Positions 11,101 to 16,706 are shown, counted from the stretch's first letter. The stretch: DNA of 18,219 nt from an uncultured Clostridia bacterium (GCA_947627125.1 CANQUY010000019.1:1-18219); one strand, 5' to 3'. Notes: a model not told the origin generated them from the letters alone. A program made the numbers and translations.

Positions 11101-14100
11101 AACGCTTCCTCTGCAGTCGTGGCAAGTCGCTTGGTTGCGGCCGATTGATTTTTAAGGGCAGCATTGATCGCAACTTTGACTGCGGGCAACAAAATTCCAT
11201 TGACCGCTTCTGCTGTGAAGCTGCTAGCGTCTGCTTCTAATGTCTTAAGAGATGCTTCGAGCGCAGCGGTACTATCGTCCAAGCTGAGGCGGAGCGCATT
11301 TAAGGAAGCATTTAATTCATATTTGGCGACAGCGGTCCAAGCGGCAATGTCAAGCGACTTTATTGCACTCTCTTTATGACTTGAAATAGCAGTCTTCATG
11401 CTGCTCAAGTAATCTGCCCAGCTGACATTATCCTCTTTCGTCAAATCCAAATCGGTGATCCACTTCTTCGCATCTTCAAGACCCGTTGTCGAAAGAGCCG
11501 TCCAATCTTCATCGGACATTCTGACTTTCGTTTCATTCGGCTCAGAAAGACCTTTGGTATAGAAGGACTCCGCAAGATCTGTAAAGTGCTCATCGATAGC
11601 CGCAAGAGCAGCATCCATTTCCTTTGCAATTTCCAGCTTTTCCTTTGCGCCGTCGAGAACGGAGGAATAATCATAGACCTGCGCGTTGGCGTTTTCGCCG
11701 CTCTCAAGAGCAGTCACATTGCCGTTGAGCACCGCGAGGAGATCGCCGACATACTTGTCAAAGGATTCCGGTGCGGCTTCAGCATTGAAGGGATTCGCAA
11801 GAAGTTCTGCGATTTCTTCCTTAAGGAATGCGTTGAGATCGGTAGCTGCGTCGAGCGCGGTTGTGAAGTCTTCGCTGAGTGTTGCATCTGTACCATAGAT
11901 TGCCTTGTAGCTTGCTTTGTATTCTGCGGTCGCGATCGTCTTTGCGGCTGCGGTGAGCAAAGCGTTGACGGCCTCATTCTTAGCTGCAGGCACGTCTGTC
12001 GCTGCGTCGATCTTACCTTTCTCTTCTGTAACTTTAGCCTCAAATGTTTCTTTTATAGCGGCATACTCATCGCCACAGACTTCCTTGATCTGAGCCGCTA
12101 AGGTGTCAAGATCGCTCTTTGCTTGATTTCTATCCTGCTGAAGAACAACAGCGGCACGAAGAGCCGTGAGAGCCTTATTCTCATCTTCGTTAAAGGCAAA
12201 TGCCGTGGGATAAGTAGCCGTTTCGGGCATGGTTCTATCGGCGGCTGCCGTAATCGCAGCCGTCACAGCTGTCGCGGCAGTGTTGATGGCGTCAGTGGTC
12301 AATGTGGCCTTTGCGGGTTCAACAAAACCATTGATCGCGTTTTGGACTTGGCCATTCAAAGCCGAAAGGGTCGTGCCGTTGATCGTATTGAGCGCGGTGG
12401 TAAGCGCGTTGTCCTTTTCGTCGACCGCAAGGTCTGCCGCATATGTATAGTCGGTTCCGAACAGAGCGTTGTAGGCATTGACAACCGTCGTCTTTGCGTT
12501 GTTCAGCTCTGTCGCTCTCTGAGTGTCAAGTTCGCCTTTTAAATCATCGATTGTGCCATTGAGCGTTGTGACGTAAGCAGACTTTCCGTCGTTTGCCGTC
12601 GTGAGAGCGTCACCCTCGATACTTCCTTCGTATTTTGAGATAATATCTGCAAATTCCTTGGAATCAAGGTTCTTGCTGTTCTCTACGCTGAGGAGCGAGT
12701 GAACAAGAGCCTTGGCGGTGTTTGCCAGGGAGGTATTGATGGCGCTGATACCGCCGTCCTGAGGTTCGTCTTGTCCCTCGACTGTGACAAGGTTGGTAAT
12801 GTTTTCAACTTTAAGGTCACCCAACGTGCTTTCATCTGTAGGATAATCGCTACCGGTGAGTTTCTTATAGTATGCCTTATAAGCATCCCGCGCAGCGGTG
12901 AGTTCTCCTGTGCGCATGCTCTCAAGCGCAGCCTTAACGCCGCTGAGAGTTACCGCCGGTTCGGGCTTCTCGCCCTCCGTTGCCGCTTTCAGATTCTCAT
13001 AATCGGAAAGGCCGGTATAGTCGTTGGGTTTTTCAGCCGCAGCCTCAACCAAAGCCACAATGCTGTCAATGTAGGCCTTTGTGGCGGCGGAGTCGGTTGC
13101 TTCGTTATACAGGCCGTTCAGAACACCGACGACTGCTTCTTTCAAAGCGGTGTTGACTGCCGCGAGCTTTTCGACAATGCTGTCGCCTTTCGCAAGAGTG
13201 ATACCGTCCGTTGCGGGCTCAGCATTTTGATCCCCGTTGAGAGTGGTCGCCAACGCTTTGTATTGAGCGTTGTTTTCCATGTCGGTCAAGCCCAATTCCT
13301 CATAATAGGTCGCGAAGTTTGCCAATGCAAGCTCCTTGCTACCTTGGGACTCGGCTTCATTATTGGAAAATCTCTTCTGCTCGGCAGTGAGTACACCGTC
13401 ATAGACAGATGCAACAGCATCTACCTTGCCTTCGGGAATTGCCTCATCAATCGAACCCTTCAAGGCTGCATAGTGGGCTTGAAGTGCTTCGCTGATTGCG
13501 GGGGCATCCTCTCCGGTAGCGGGCGTAAGCAGAGCATCAAGCGCAGCTTTGAGCGCAGCGTTGACCGCTTTGCAATTTGCGGCGTTCGTCAAAGCATCGG
13601 GTACCTGCACGTCGTCAAGAGCCGTACCAAGCAACAAATGCACAATGGCCTTGTATTGATCGATCGCGTCGTTTCTTTCGGCCTCGCGCAGGGACGTCAA
13701 TTTGGCAGAAACGGACTCGGCTGTTTCGGTTTCGCTTTCTTCATCTACCGTCGTTTCCGTAACGGGTGTAAGGACGTCGATACGTGTATCGTCATCTTTC
13801 GCCGTCGCTTTCTCGACATTATCGGTAACCTTAGCCATGTAAGCCTTTACGGCTGCGGAATCGTCGTCCGACCAAACAATGCCCTTTGCAAGGAGCCCAA
13901 GGACGGCGTTTTTCAAGGTGTCGTTGACATTCACAATGTGTTGGCCTTGAAGGCTGTTCGCGTCCTTGATGGCCGTGATCGCTTCCTGCATTTTCGTCAA
14001 AAGCGCATCCTCGTCCTCGTTGGTAACGGTGAAGCCGTCTGCCGCGATCGGAAGGTCTTTACCCGTAACGGCTTTATATGCGGAAACAAGGTCCTCTATC

Positions 14101-14468
14101 GCGAGGCCCTTTTGGAGCGCAAGATTCAACCTTTCCGAGTAGCTGACCTGAAGAGTAGCAAACCCTTCCGTGCCCTCGTTCGTTGCGTCGATTTCCGCTT
14201 TTAATGCGTTGGCGGCCTCTGTGAGGAGTGCCTGCGTGCGTAAGCCCACACCTGTAGACAACTCTTTGCACAAATCGTCAACTGCCGTCTTGAGCGCGTC
14301 TTTCGTGGCAGGTTTCTCAGCCGCCGAGGCGGAAAGAGCTCCCTCCACAGTGTTGCCGACGCCGTTGCGGTTCATCGTAATGACACCGAAAAACGCGCCT
14401 ACGGCCACCAACACCGCAAGCAAGGCAAGCAAAATCTTTCTTGCCAAACTTAAGTTCTTTTCTTTCAT
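2160..14468 (-). CDS. Giant (4102-residue) exported repeat protein with C-terminal membrane tail
   Basis: One uninterrupted frame of 4102 codons. The start ATG has AAGGAG seven bases upstream. In order: a positively charged start and hydrophobic helix (residues 11-30) leading to an Ala/Ser-rich possible cleavage area (ALSASAAE, 44-51); a very long Ala-, Glu-, Asp- and Lys-rich helical region with about 24 diverged copies of one unit (about 125-3380); less regular helical sequence (about 3380-3856); a beta-rich domain (3857-4020); and a hydrophobic tail (4025-4097) ending in RHKKS. Cysteine and tryptophan are rare. I see no catalytic motif, no LPXTG, no S-layer homology motif and no dockerin or cohesin. 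By analogy with giant repeat proteins of Gram-positive bacteria it is probably a surface stalk, adhesin or envelope-bridging protein; that role is inference. It has its own promoter, long leader and terminator, so it is likely monocistronic. Confidence 0.93.
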   Translation of the reverse strand: MKEKNLSLARKILLALLAVLVAVGAFFGVITMNRNGVGNTVEGALSASAAEKPATKDALKTAVDDLCKELSTGVGLRTQALLTEAANALKAEIDATNEGTEGFATLQVSYSERLNLALQKGLAIEDLVSAYKAVTGKDLPIAADGFTVTNEDEDALLTKMQEAITAIKDANSLQGQHIVNVNDTLKNAVLGLLAKGIVWSDDDSAAVKAYMAKVTDNVEKATAKDDDTRIDVLTPVTETTVDEESETETAESVSAKLTSLREAERNDAIDQYKAIVHLLLGTALDDVQVPDALTNAANCKAVNAALKAALDALLTPATGEDAPAISEALQAHYAALKGSIDEAIPEGKVDAVASVYDGVLTAEQKRFSNNEAESQGSKELALANFATYYEELGLTDMENNAQYKALATTLNGDQNAEPATDGITLAKGDSIVEKLAAVNTALKEAVVGVLNGLYNEATDSAATKAYIDSIVALVEAAAEKPNDYTGLSDYENLKAATEGEKPEPAVTLSGVKAALESMRTGELTAARDAYKAYYKKLTGSDYPTDESTLGDLKVENITNLVTVEGQDEPQDGGISAINTSLANTAKALVHSLLSVENSKNLDSKEFADIISKYEGSIEGDALTTANDGKSAYVTTLNGTIDDLKGELDTQRATELNNAKTTVVNAYNALFGTDYTYAADLAVDEKDNALTTALNTINGTTLSALNGQVQNAINGFVEPAKATLTTDAINTAATAVTAAITAAADRTMPETATYPTAFAFNEDENKALTALRAAVVLQQDRNQAKSDLDTLAAQIKEVCGDEYAAIKETFEAKVTEEKGKIDAATDVPAAKNEAVNALLTAAAKTIATAEYKASYKAIYGTDATLSEDFTTALDAATDLNAFLKEEIAELLANPFNAEAAPESFDKYVGDLLAVLNGNVTALESGENANAQVYDYSSVLDGAKEKLEIAKEMDAALAAIDEHFTDLAESFYTKGLSEPNETKVRMSDEDWTALSTTGLEDAKKWITDLDLTKEDNVSWADYLSSMKTAISSHKESAIKSLDIAAWTAVAKYELNASLNALRLSLDDSTAALEASLKTLEADASSFTAEAVNGILLPAVKVAINAALKNQSAATKRLATTAEEAFSDQVTEGDVILAVSKDPKLTELATSLPEQLNKERAAAIAVYKAYHEAITGEEYTEENFSNEKGNLNAAVSCAHINEILAKGIDDLFAKVLAEKYATSSAEVKNLISTARANVVEEVNKAKTDGHVLGVADATVSEVTPTVEAKTASLLEDIAGKLSSDKTAAKEALKKFYEALTTELTDKSALQTILETYVKEGEEKLLDTAADCTALNTALREAMNALLDAYTNSDTDKANSNIADIVAEIKGKIETYINELNREDVATEKGITIADGNALEKFGQEANARIRIERERADAIAKLKAAYDEATKSDGDFNDVAVSEITEKAKANVKKLFDDACDEVNGAAAALNPIESEDSAIDEATPDWTTLYSTAHNAITGELAKDLPADEGAVDAFEQACRVLIAVNVYIKSNRIISNNLEKEFTGAQIDEYVGKFGTETAYANINKTLIEMVYADLVALKNVDGDTERIANAITAAEETLNALSVADQVVDITDTVNTIMNGEEEGKEGINTIRTEEKNAVKQAYLDAYYDLTGHNTRYTLNSDGTLPDTVSEDVKAAIAEIDKATDCKSANDALKVQLTKLLNEGVLNTAKDPQEVKDYITKVVTAVGTLIDSVNAAGERRAPVFYVAESETTPAPEIDKLTIDGAQKTFADVKAQIDSLRLGEREEAVKEYIAAYQASLATNATGKNYVYTVEHNEQNVIIVRAKNGEAVVEQLPAEITNFVATINNTTYAADADKSLKDAVVTLIGSLAKDGDSATVTGLINTAKTDVSEVEADATKGISDLDSIVSTLVGEIQTQKNAENAAVVDEFKSAYKAITGNDIEVAEDGKLTVAGEEVTLEGFDAFLAAASIAAKNEVLKTVLSKLISTNQTLKVDDKVYDADKDAPEIVTYLGTADKLLGDALAAPGENGVSNYTNTINAIKTQISTYRTEEANAAVGQYESIYKLLNGETATPDATVSSRIRGMGYAAEMNAALKTAVKALLEGYVDAEIDSKAVQDVAKGYNKVIDAEGAGANGIVELLKVTVNEGDTPSTVYSGTVADAWKTIEALKPAEILAAKNAYLAVVNAFAGTAYALKADGSLDLKADETAPEITAALTAIGNAENTKAAIKALKEQVGTFLTTYFKDKDSKDVNDYLALLFTGITASIDGNYNADATRAVPDFALYTDAEQKVTTRFGDCVNTFYSMVKADNASVQENFVANLKLLTGLELTDLTAELQAKYAEIAEAKTLADANTAAANLMIEVVKAYVWHTRTIGEGQDAKVELLDSAAYTEIAGDLPKYIGDAKDNANGETLVTILDLTELFTEAKESLEKVWNGEIAAAKASYLYVYNTLNGLSGENAVKADAEAVKAAIEAIEAAKNASELNEAVFTQINALLDKLAEPESKNTKAYFTLVKGHGVIEGEGDEEDTPATSGLVALLASVNGENRSIIDCANATFTVGEDEDQTFADVYEHLEADRIAARKAAAEEFVEAYNATLETSVEYTVTVTDGKVVITVTEDADAQLPETLSGFVTDINAAKTANEANAVLKTAVKALIGAFTEEGDSKAVSDAIAKYQGMVDALDAQDNGISDLTVEEENLVATAKAEIEADRDEQRQAVKDAYLAAYNAILGTDEGITYDDLDAAESFAEAIEALHTAINALLESAKIEGDSTKVEGYFTAAKAAVDAAFEESGLVVPELTEALQIEGKVFHEALSGQRDAEKAAAVDEYKAAYKLFKGADCAETDEVIKINEAESTADANAALIEGVKALLADYVDATVDSKDVQDRFTTHTANIEAAEPQENGICEFIEVGEDGTATGILATAKKAIDDERANERAAAVAQYKAAYKAVMGEDYTETEGDVVSEINATTNATDANKLLVAATLELLQNDLSEGDSKTVRDYLVENGEAEELFNDAAGTNGISVLTAESGKPPLTVARAQIVALRAADVDAAMDSFEFAYVLLLGSADTDALFNEAAANHADTEILDAKFALEVLKDLLGNVIATTVTHTGDSAGVKAYLTSVKEAVEDYLDLVIEAIDEKAIPEFTGENAAILTVDDEEVTLADVKAALEEMRAEERAAAQETYKEYYEVVKGSAYDEATATDAEKKVLEDLGKAADNAALNDLLKSAVNALIDAYTKGDATTVTTVAAAQKAALGSKIDAATEEGALADKLAADIARALDEINFRRHQDETIEKINEAYDALAQGRMEAGSKTELDALKTAAIEEINKAELGDKTLAIGNAGLDDMLTDAIDSFNRKEAEGIAKQEYLDSYRALLGKAADTADATVKAALDAIAEAAKADKGYVSVVNAALKNAVNAVLDSLLLRDDRNVLIDSQDVKAVVEAAKKNVETLTQNANEVPEVSDTLTGIKAEIEEVREAEKAHASEAVDGVVDSITGDKTYPADVQKQIDELVEAAKDQIADADYAEIVLIQNKLKAQIELLDALHAYEAKAATDGVATESVKAIIDAAIEEIGAASGASAVEKAEKAALLNADKAYAKLYLAKLVSAESDTVKAILTGSNGFNAKVEGASSAEEIEAIIAEAKIAIESVKFVDTYDILRKAFGSITADDKTALEAARDAFNGLKNEAVKDYLNKTSEYTSIPMQIDDMLNKAAFEAKKSETVAAAKALAEGKEGKIIADMLERQLHSINDIWYEAHYNDDRDAYLKQQLDALDAELTATGDVIKHAETVQNTANKMEEALGEYLTSGVYSGQTARNLRSIIDKYLEQAKNVSTSGSVEENLQEIYNQAIAELKAAPTWAVTAGEITANGTTDDYAEDYEGTTLWGYVTNDEGIEGGVTLSIETKDSTATIEAIQNGTLKAAAGSNLTEEEMKAIVENKDVISTFDISLLKQNAKVETFNGLYKVTVLLPEALRDIDGIEVVYMGANGEVEVYNAEVSEDGRYLTFTTEHFSEFVILGEATVNLWWLVITLTVVLGLELVALLVVLLKKGGKKEEKVASVLPLGLLLAVLPMNATGICVMLGVGVVALGVGIFFAARHKKS
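2178..2396 (-). other. C-terminal hydrophobic tail (two or three membrane segments)
   Basis: Residues 4025-4048 (LWWLVITLTVVLGLELVALL and on) form a clear transmembrane helix followed by KKGGKKEEK. A second hydrophobic block covers 4061-4097 (VLPLGLLLAVLPM, then ICVMLGVGVVALGVGIFFAA) and ends in RHKKS. The block is long enough for a hairpin of two helices or for one long helix plus an amphipathic segment. There is no LPXTG-like sortase signal before it. Anchoring is therefore by membrane insertion. Confidence 0.8.
2409..2900 (-). other. C-terminal beta-rich domain of the giant protein
   Basis: Residues about 3857-4020 differ in composition from the repeats. They contain many alternating hydrophobic strands, including TLWGYVTNDEGIEGGVTLSI, YKVTVLLPEAL, IEVVYMGANGEVEVYNAEVS and RYLTFTTEHFSEFVILGE. 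The last part (prediction of a message from 'GEVE', then a strand ending in FTTEHFSEFVI) is a pattern I associate with C-terminal membrane-proximal domains of Clostridia surface proteins, placed just before a transmembrane helix, as here. This is recollection of a pattern and not a database match. It likely supports display of the long helical region outside the membrane. Confidence 0.6.
4325..14100 (-). repeat. About 24 diverged alpha-helical protein repeats
   Basis: The unit is recognised by three ordered motifs. First is a tyrosine-rich helix of type EYKAAYKAITGxDY. Second is a helix of type NAALKTAVKALL. Third is an acidic segment of type GDSKxVxxYL, often followed by NGI and then a charged helix (LRxEERxAA) that runs straight into the next tyrosine helix. 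I located 24 copies of the first motif. Their 5' ends on the minus strand are near 14092, 13660, 13320, 12888, 12481, 11928, 10982, 10610, 10220, 9550, 9104, 8690, 8301, 7936, 7524, 7139, 6707, 6311, 5990, 5647, 5308, 4918, 4582 and 4375. Spacing is about 107-150 residues in the regular part. Larger gaps (11928-10982, 10220-9550) hold degenerate units. Copies are similar only at the protein level, so the array is old rather than recently amplified. Confidence 0.8.
14319..14468 (-). other. N-terminal signal peptide or membrane anchor of the giant protein
   Basis: Residues 1-50 read MKEKNLSLARK, then an uninterrupted hydrophobic stretch to about residue 30 (LLALLAVLVAVGAFFGVI), then a polar segment and ALSASAA. 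The positive start plus hydrophobic helix is a Sec-type export signal. The best small-residue cleavage sites (after about 48-50) lie some 18-20 residues beyond the hydrophobic core, which is far for signal peptidase I. The helix may therefore stay as an uncleaved N-terminal anchor. Confidence 0.75.
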
Positions 14469-14475
14469 ATTTTTT

Positions 14476-14481
14476 CTCCTT
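14476..14481 (-). promoter_or_regulatory. Ribosome binding site of the giant gene
   Basis: On the minus strand AAGGAG is followed by seven bases (AAAAAAT-like spacer) and ATG at 14468. Match and spacing are close to ideal and fix this start. Confidence 0.88.
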
Positions 14482-14542
14482 ACGGATTTATTCCATATAT
14501 ATTACATCGGCATGTTCTGCCGTCGTTGCCTTGTGGGGAATG

Positions 14543-14702
14543 TGCCCCCGTTGGTTTTATGAGATTCTTCCCCTTCGCTATACTCAGGGTCAGAATGAGC
14601 GGCCGAGCGGGGGCTCGTTCATACAGAGCGTAAGCGAAGCATCCCGTTAAACCCTGCCCCCGTGCGTTTTATGGGATTCCTCCCTGCGATCGGAATGAGC
14701 GG
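14543..14702. repeat. Inverted intergenic repeat element in the giant gene's leader
   Basis: The plus strand shows three related units. The first begins GCCCCCGTTGGTTTTATGAG, continues GATTCTTC and ends with CAGAATGAGCGG (14543-14602). The second is in the opposite orientation and holds CAGAGCG and GCGAAGCATCCCG (14613-14646). The third begins GCCCCCGTGCGTTTTATGGG and ends GGAATGAGCGG (14656-14701). The first two form an imperfect inverted repeat and the third is a direct copy of the first. The same CTGAG/GAATCTC-type sequence recurs at 16604-16992, so this is a dispersed element. The 359 bases between 14469 and 14827 contain no gene; besides this element they hold the giant gene's promoter and ribosome site. 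Confidence 0.7.
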
Positions 14703-14742
14703 AAAGCGTGGGTACATTTCGACATATTCCGATACATAATGC

Positions 14743-14772
14743 ATTTTATCACAAATTCTACGGGTGTGTCAA
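14743..14772 (-). promoter_or_regulatory. Sigma-A promoter for the giant gene
   Basis: Read on the minus strand: TTGACA (14772-14767), an 18-base spacer, then TAAAAT (14748-14743). The -10 is preceded by TGA, giving an extended -10 (TGnTAnAAT type). Transcription should start near 14736, leaving a leader of about 267 bases before the ATG at 14468. The promoter sits just beyond the end of the serine dehydratase gene, on the same strand. Confidence 0.78.
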
Positions 14773-14827
14773 TAGTTTCAAACACATTTTTGCCGTAAAA
14801 ATTAAATATATTTTCAGAATTACGCCG

Positions 14828-16039
14828 TCAGCTCACCTTATAATAGGCCGCGAGGCCCCCTTCGCTCGTTTCACGGTAGCGGGCATTGATGTCCCTACCC
14901 GTTTCGTACATGGTCTTGACAATGAGGTCGAAGGAGATCTTTCTCGTGCCCGTGAGGATCTTGGCGAGCTGGGCGCTCTCGAGGGCACGCATGGCTGCGA
15001 CGGCGTTGCGTTCGATACAGGGGATCTGCACATAGCCGCAGATGGGGTCGCAGGTGAGGCCGAGCTGGTGTTCGAGGGCGATCTCGGCGGCATATTCCGT
15101 CTGATCGACGCCTGCGCCGAAGAGGGTACAGACAGCCGCGGCGGCCATGGAACTCGCAGTGCCGATCTCCGCCTGACAGCCCGCTTCCGCACCGCTGACG
15201 GAGGCATTTTGTTTCACAGTGACACCAATCAGACCCGCCACGGCGAGGGCGTCAATGACTTTATTATCGCTGAAACCATGCTTTTTTGAGAGGTAAAAGA
15301 GCACGGCGGGAAGCACGCCGCTCGCCCCGCAAGTGGGAGAAGTGACCACCGTTCCGCCCCCCGCGTTCTCCTCGCTCGTGGCAAAGGCGAACGCGCAGAG
15401 CTGGCGTTTTTCGCGCTCCTCGGGCTCCTCTTCGGGCATGGTGGTTTCAAATAAAATTTTGGCCTTGCGGGCCACTTTCAGCGTCCCGGGAAGGGCCCCC
15501 TCGGCGGTGATGCCGCGGTAGATCGTCGCCTTCATGGAATGCCAGATTTCCCCCAAAAATGACTTGATCCCCTCGCCCTCAACGTCGTAAACGACCTGTT
15601 CGAGGGGAACATTTTGGGCGGTGCAATAGCGCATGATCTCCGAAAAATCGCGGAATATGTACACGTTTTTGGGCTCGGCCGCGGGTTCGCCGACGACGCG
15701 GATGGTTCCCCCGCCCACCGAGAGATAGGTGACGGAGAGAATGGTCACGCCGTCCGCTTTCAAGGCGGAAAGGGTCATCGTGTTGGGGTGTTCGAGAGGC
15801 TTGTCCGAGGGGTCGAAAACGACCTCGATCTTCTTGCCCGCGGCCTCAAAGACGTCGATGATCGCCCTGTCGGTGAGATGGCCCTTTCCCGTCAGCGCGA
15901 GGGAGCCGTAGAGGGTCGCGCGGTAGCTCTCCGCATCGGGACAGCGGGACAGAAAGTCCTTTGCGGCACGTTCGGGGCCCATGGTGTGGGAGCTTGAGGG
16001 GCCGCGGCCGATTTTATAAAGTTCTCTTAATGACTGCAT
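14828..16039 (-). CDS. sdaA: L-serine dehydratase (L-serine ammonia-lyase), single-chain iron-sulfur type
   Basis: Cytosolic enzyme converting L-serine to pyruvate and ammonia with an oxygen-labile [4Fe-4S] cluster. The 403-residue protein has the single-polypeptide architecture (beta-type domain, then alpha-type catalytic domain). Residues 10-22 carry the hallmark IGRGPSSSHTMGP. Later motifs are SPTCGASGVLPA (around C237), SGAEAGCQAEIG (C288) and CDPICGYVQIPCIERN (C330, C334, C341). The spacing C288-C330-C341 (42 and 11 residues) equals that which I recall for the cluster ligands of the Legionella enzyme, so the cluster site looks intact. A TTG at 16051 in the same frame would add four residues, but GGAGG at 16049-16045 lies five bases before the ATG at 16039, and homologues begin with MxSLRELYKIG, so ATG is preferred. 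I saw no clean promoter in the 74 bases separating it from the divergent membrane gene, nor a clear terminator after it. Confidence 0.95.
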   Translation of the reverse strand: MQSLRELYKIGRGPSSSHTMGPERAAKDFLSRCPDAESYRATLYGSLALTGKGHLTDRAIIDVFEAAGKKIEVVFDPSDKPLEHPNTMTLSALKADGVTILSVTYLSVGGGTIRVVGEPAAEPKNVYIFRDFSEIMRYCTAQNVPLEQVVYDVEGEGIKSFLGEIWHSMKATIYRGITAEGALPGTLKVARKAKILFETTMPEEEPEEREKRQLCAFAFATSEENAGGGTVVTSPTCGASGVLPAVLFYLSKKHGFSDNKVIDALAVAGLIGVTVKQNASVSGAEAGCQAEIGTASSMAAAAVCTLFGAGVDQTEYAAEIALEHQLGLTCDPICGYVQIPCIERNAVAAMRALESAQLAKILTGTRKISFDLIVKTMYETGRDINARYRETSEGGLAAYYKVS

Positions 16040-16113
16040 ATCATCCTCCAAATTGAAAAAATGGTGTTCGATGCGCTCTTTTTCGGAAAAGGGGCAATAC
16101 TGTAAAAGACCCT

Positions 16114-16404
16114 ATGACGATTTTATATGTTTGCTTCGGCGTATATATTCTCGCCGTCAATTTTTATGCGTTCCGCTTCCTCAAATCGCAGAAGGAAGGG
16201 TATGAGGCGGACGGGACGATCAAGGGGGACGGAAAACTGTTGCTCGCGGCCTTTTTGGGCGGCGCGATCGCCGTGTACGCCTCCATGTTCATCATGCGGT
16301 TCCGCCTCGGGAACCTGTTTCTCATGATCTTCATGCCCCTCTTGGCCGTCTTGAACGTCTACTGTTTCGTGCTCGCCTTCCGCGGGATCTACCTGTTTTT
16401 GTGA
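16114..16404 (+). CDS. Small three-helix membrane protein, DUF1294-like
   Basis: The 96-residue protein has three predicted membrane helices: about 1-21, 42-61 and 67-90. The middle part, LLLAAFLGGAIAVYASMFIM followed by RFRLGN, resembles DUF1294 (YdjO/YkoF-like small integral membrane proteins of unknown function), where an LGG-containing helix is followed by a basic turn. The usual KxxKF-type turn is not exact, so the family call is moderate. Hydrophobic pattern and codon use support a real gene. No strong ribosome site is visible before the ATG at 16114; only weak purine runs (GGAAAAGGGG) occur further upstream. It is divergent from the serine dehydratase gene. Confidence 0.75.
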   Translation: MTILYVCFGVYILAVNFYAFRFLKSQKEGYEADGTIKGDGKLLLAAFLGGAIAVYASMFIMRFRLGNLFLMIFMPLLAVLNVYCFVLAFRGIYLFL

Positions 16405-16439
16405 TGGTATTATGATTCCCTTCAGCGTGTTTTTTGAAA

Positions 16440-16467
16440 ATAACATATGTTATATAACACGTGTTAT
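16440..16467. promoter_or_regulatory. Two directly adjacent 14-bp palindromes
   Basis: ATAACATATGTTAT (16440-16453) and ATAACACGTGTTAT (16454-16467) are each perfect palindromes of the form ATAACA-NN-TGTTAT and touch with no gap. With flanking AAAA and TTTT the whole 34-base block (16437-16470) is also a dyad apart from the central pair of each unit. It lies 36 bases after the membrane protein stop. It could be a double operator for a dimeric regulator or an unusual AT-rich hairpin terminator. No regulator gene is beside it. Confidence 0.6.
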
Positions 16468-16505
16468 TTTGCTTTTGGGGATTGCTCATGCTGAGCGGGT
16501 GGCCC

Positions 16506-16600
16506 CTGGCTCCCCTCTTAGGGGAGCTGTCACCGTAGGTAACTGAGGGATTTGAACCCCTTTCCCCCTTCGGGGGACTTCCCCTTAAAGGGGCAGCGAG
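16506..16600. repeat. Hairpin-rich MITE-like intergenic element
   Basis: The 95-base segment has inverted ends, each a small hairpin: GCTCCCC-TCTTA-GGGGAGC (16509-16527) at the left and CCCCTTAAAGGGGCAGCGAG (16581-16600) at the right. CCCCC-TTC-GGGGG sits between them. The ends align with each other in inverted orientation with few mismatches. The layout (left arm, GTCACC..AACTGAGGGA, right arm) resembles a dispersed non-coding element of Clostridia genomes. It carries no coding sequence. Confidence 0.65.
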
Positions 16601-16603
16601 TGG

Positions 16604-16706
16604 TTTTCCCTCATCCCGAGCGCAGCGAGCGGATCTCATAGACTTACGGGCTTTTGTTCTTATAGCGGGATTCTCTCGCCCCTTGCGGGGCTCGGAATGA
16701 GGAAAG
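16604..16706. repeat. Inverted-repeat element of the CCGAGC/GATCTC type
   Basis: The left arm TTTCCCTCATCCCGAGCGCA, continuing GCGAGCGGATCTC, is matched in inverted orientation by the right arm, which reads CGGGATTCTCTCGCC...GCTCGGAATGAGGAAA on the plus strand. The arms are imperfect copies of one unit facing each other around a short centre (about 16640-16660). No reading frame is supported. Confidence 0.65.

Noticed and set aside
12699..14204. A 501-codon plus-strand open frame (also 9510-10508 and 8724-9392)
   Set aside because: Same antisense register effect as above; compositionally implausible and without start context.
14773..14827. Rho-independent terminator after serine dehydratase
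   Set aside because: Only a weak imperfect pairing (GCCGTAA with TTACGCC) is visible and no T-run follows it on the minus strand.
14708..15289. Plus-strand open frame overlapping the 3' end of serine dehydratase
   Set aside because: Antisense shadow of a well-supported enzyme gene; no domain and no ribosome site.
16331..16639. Minus-strand 102-codon frame over the double palindrome
   Set aside because: It overlaps the membrane protein gene and repeat elements, is Arg/Pro/Ser-rich and has no ribosome site.
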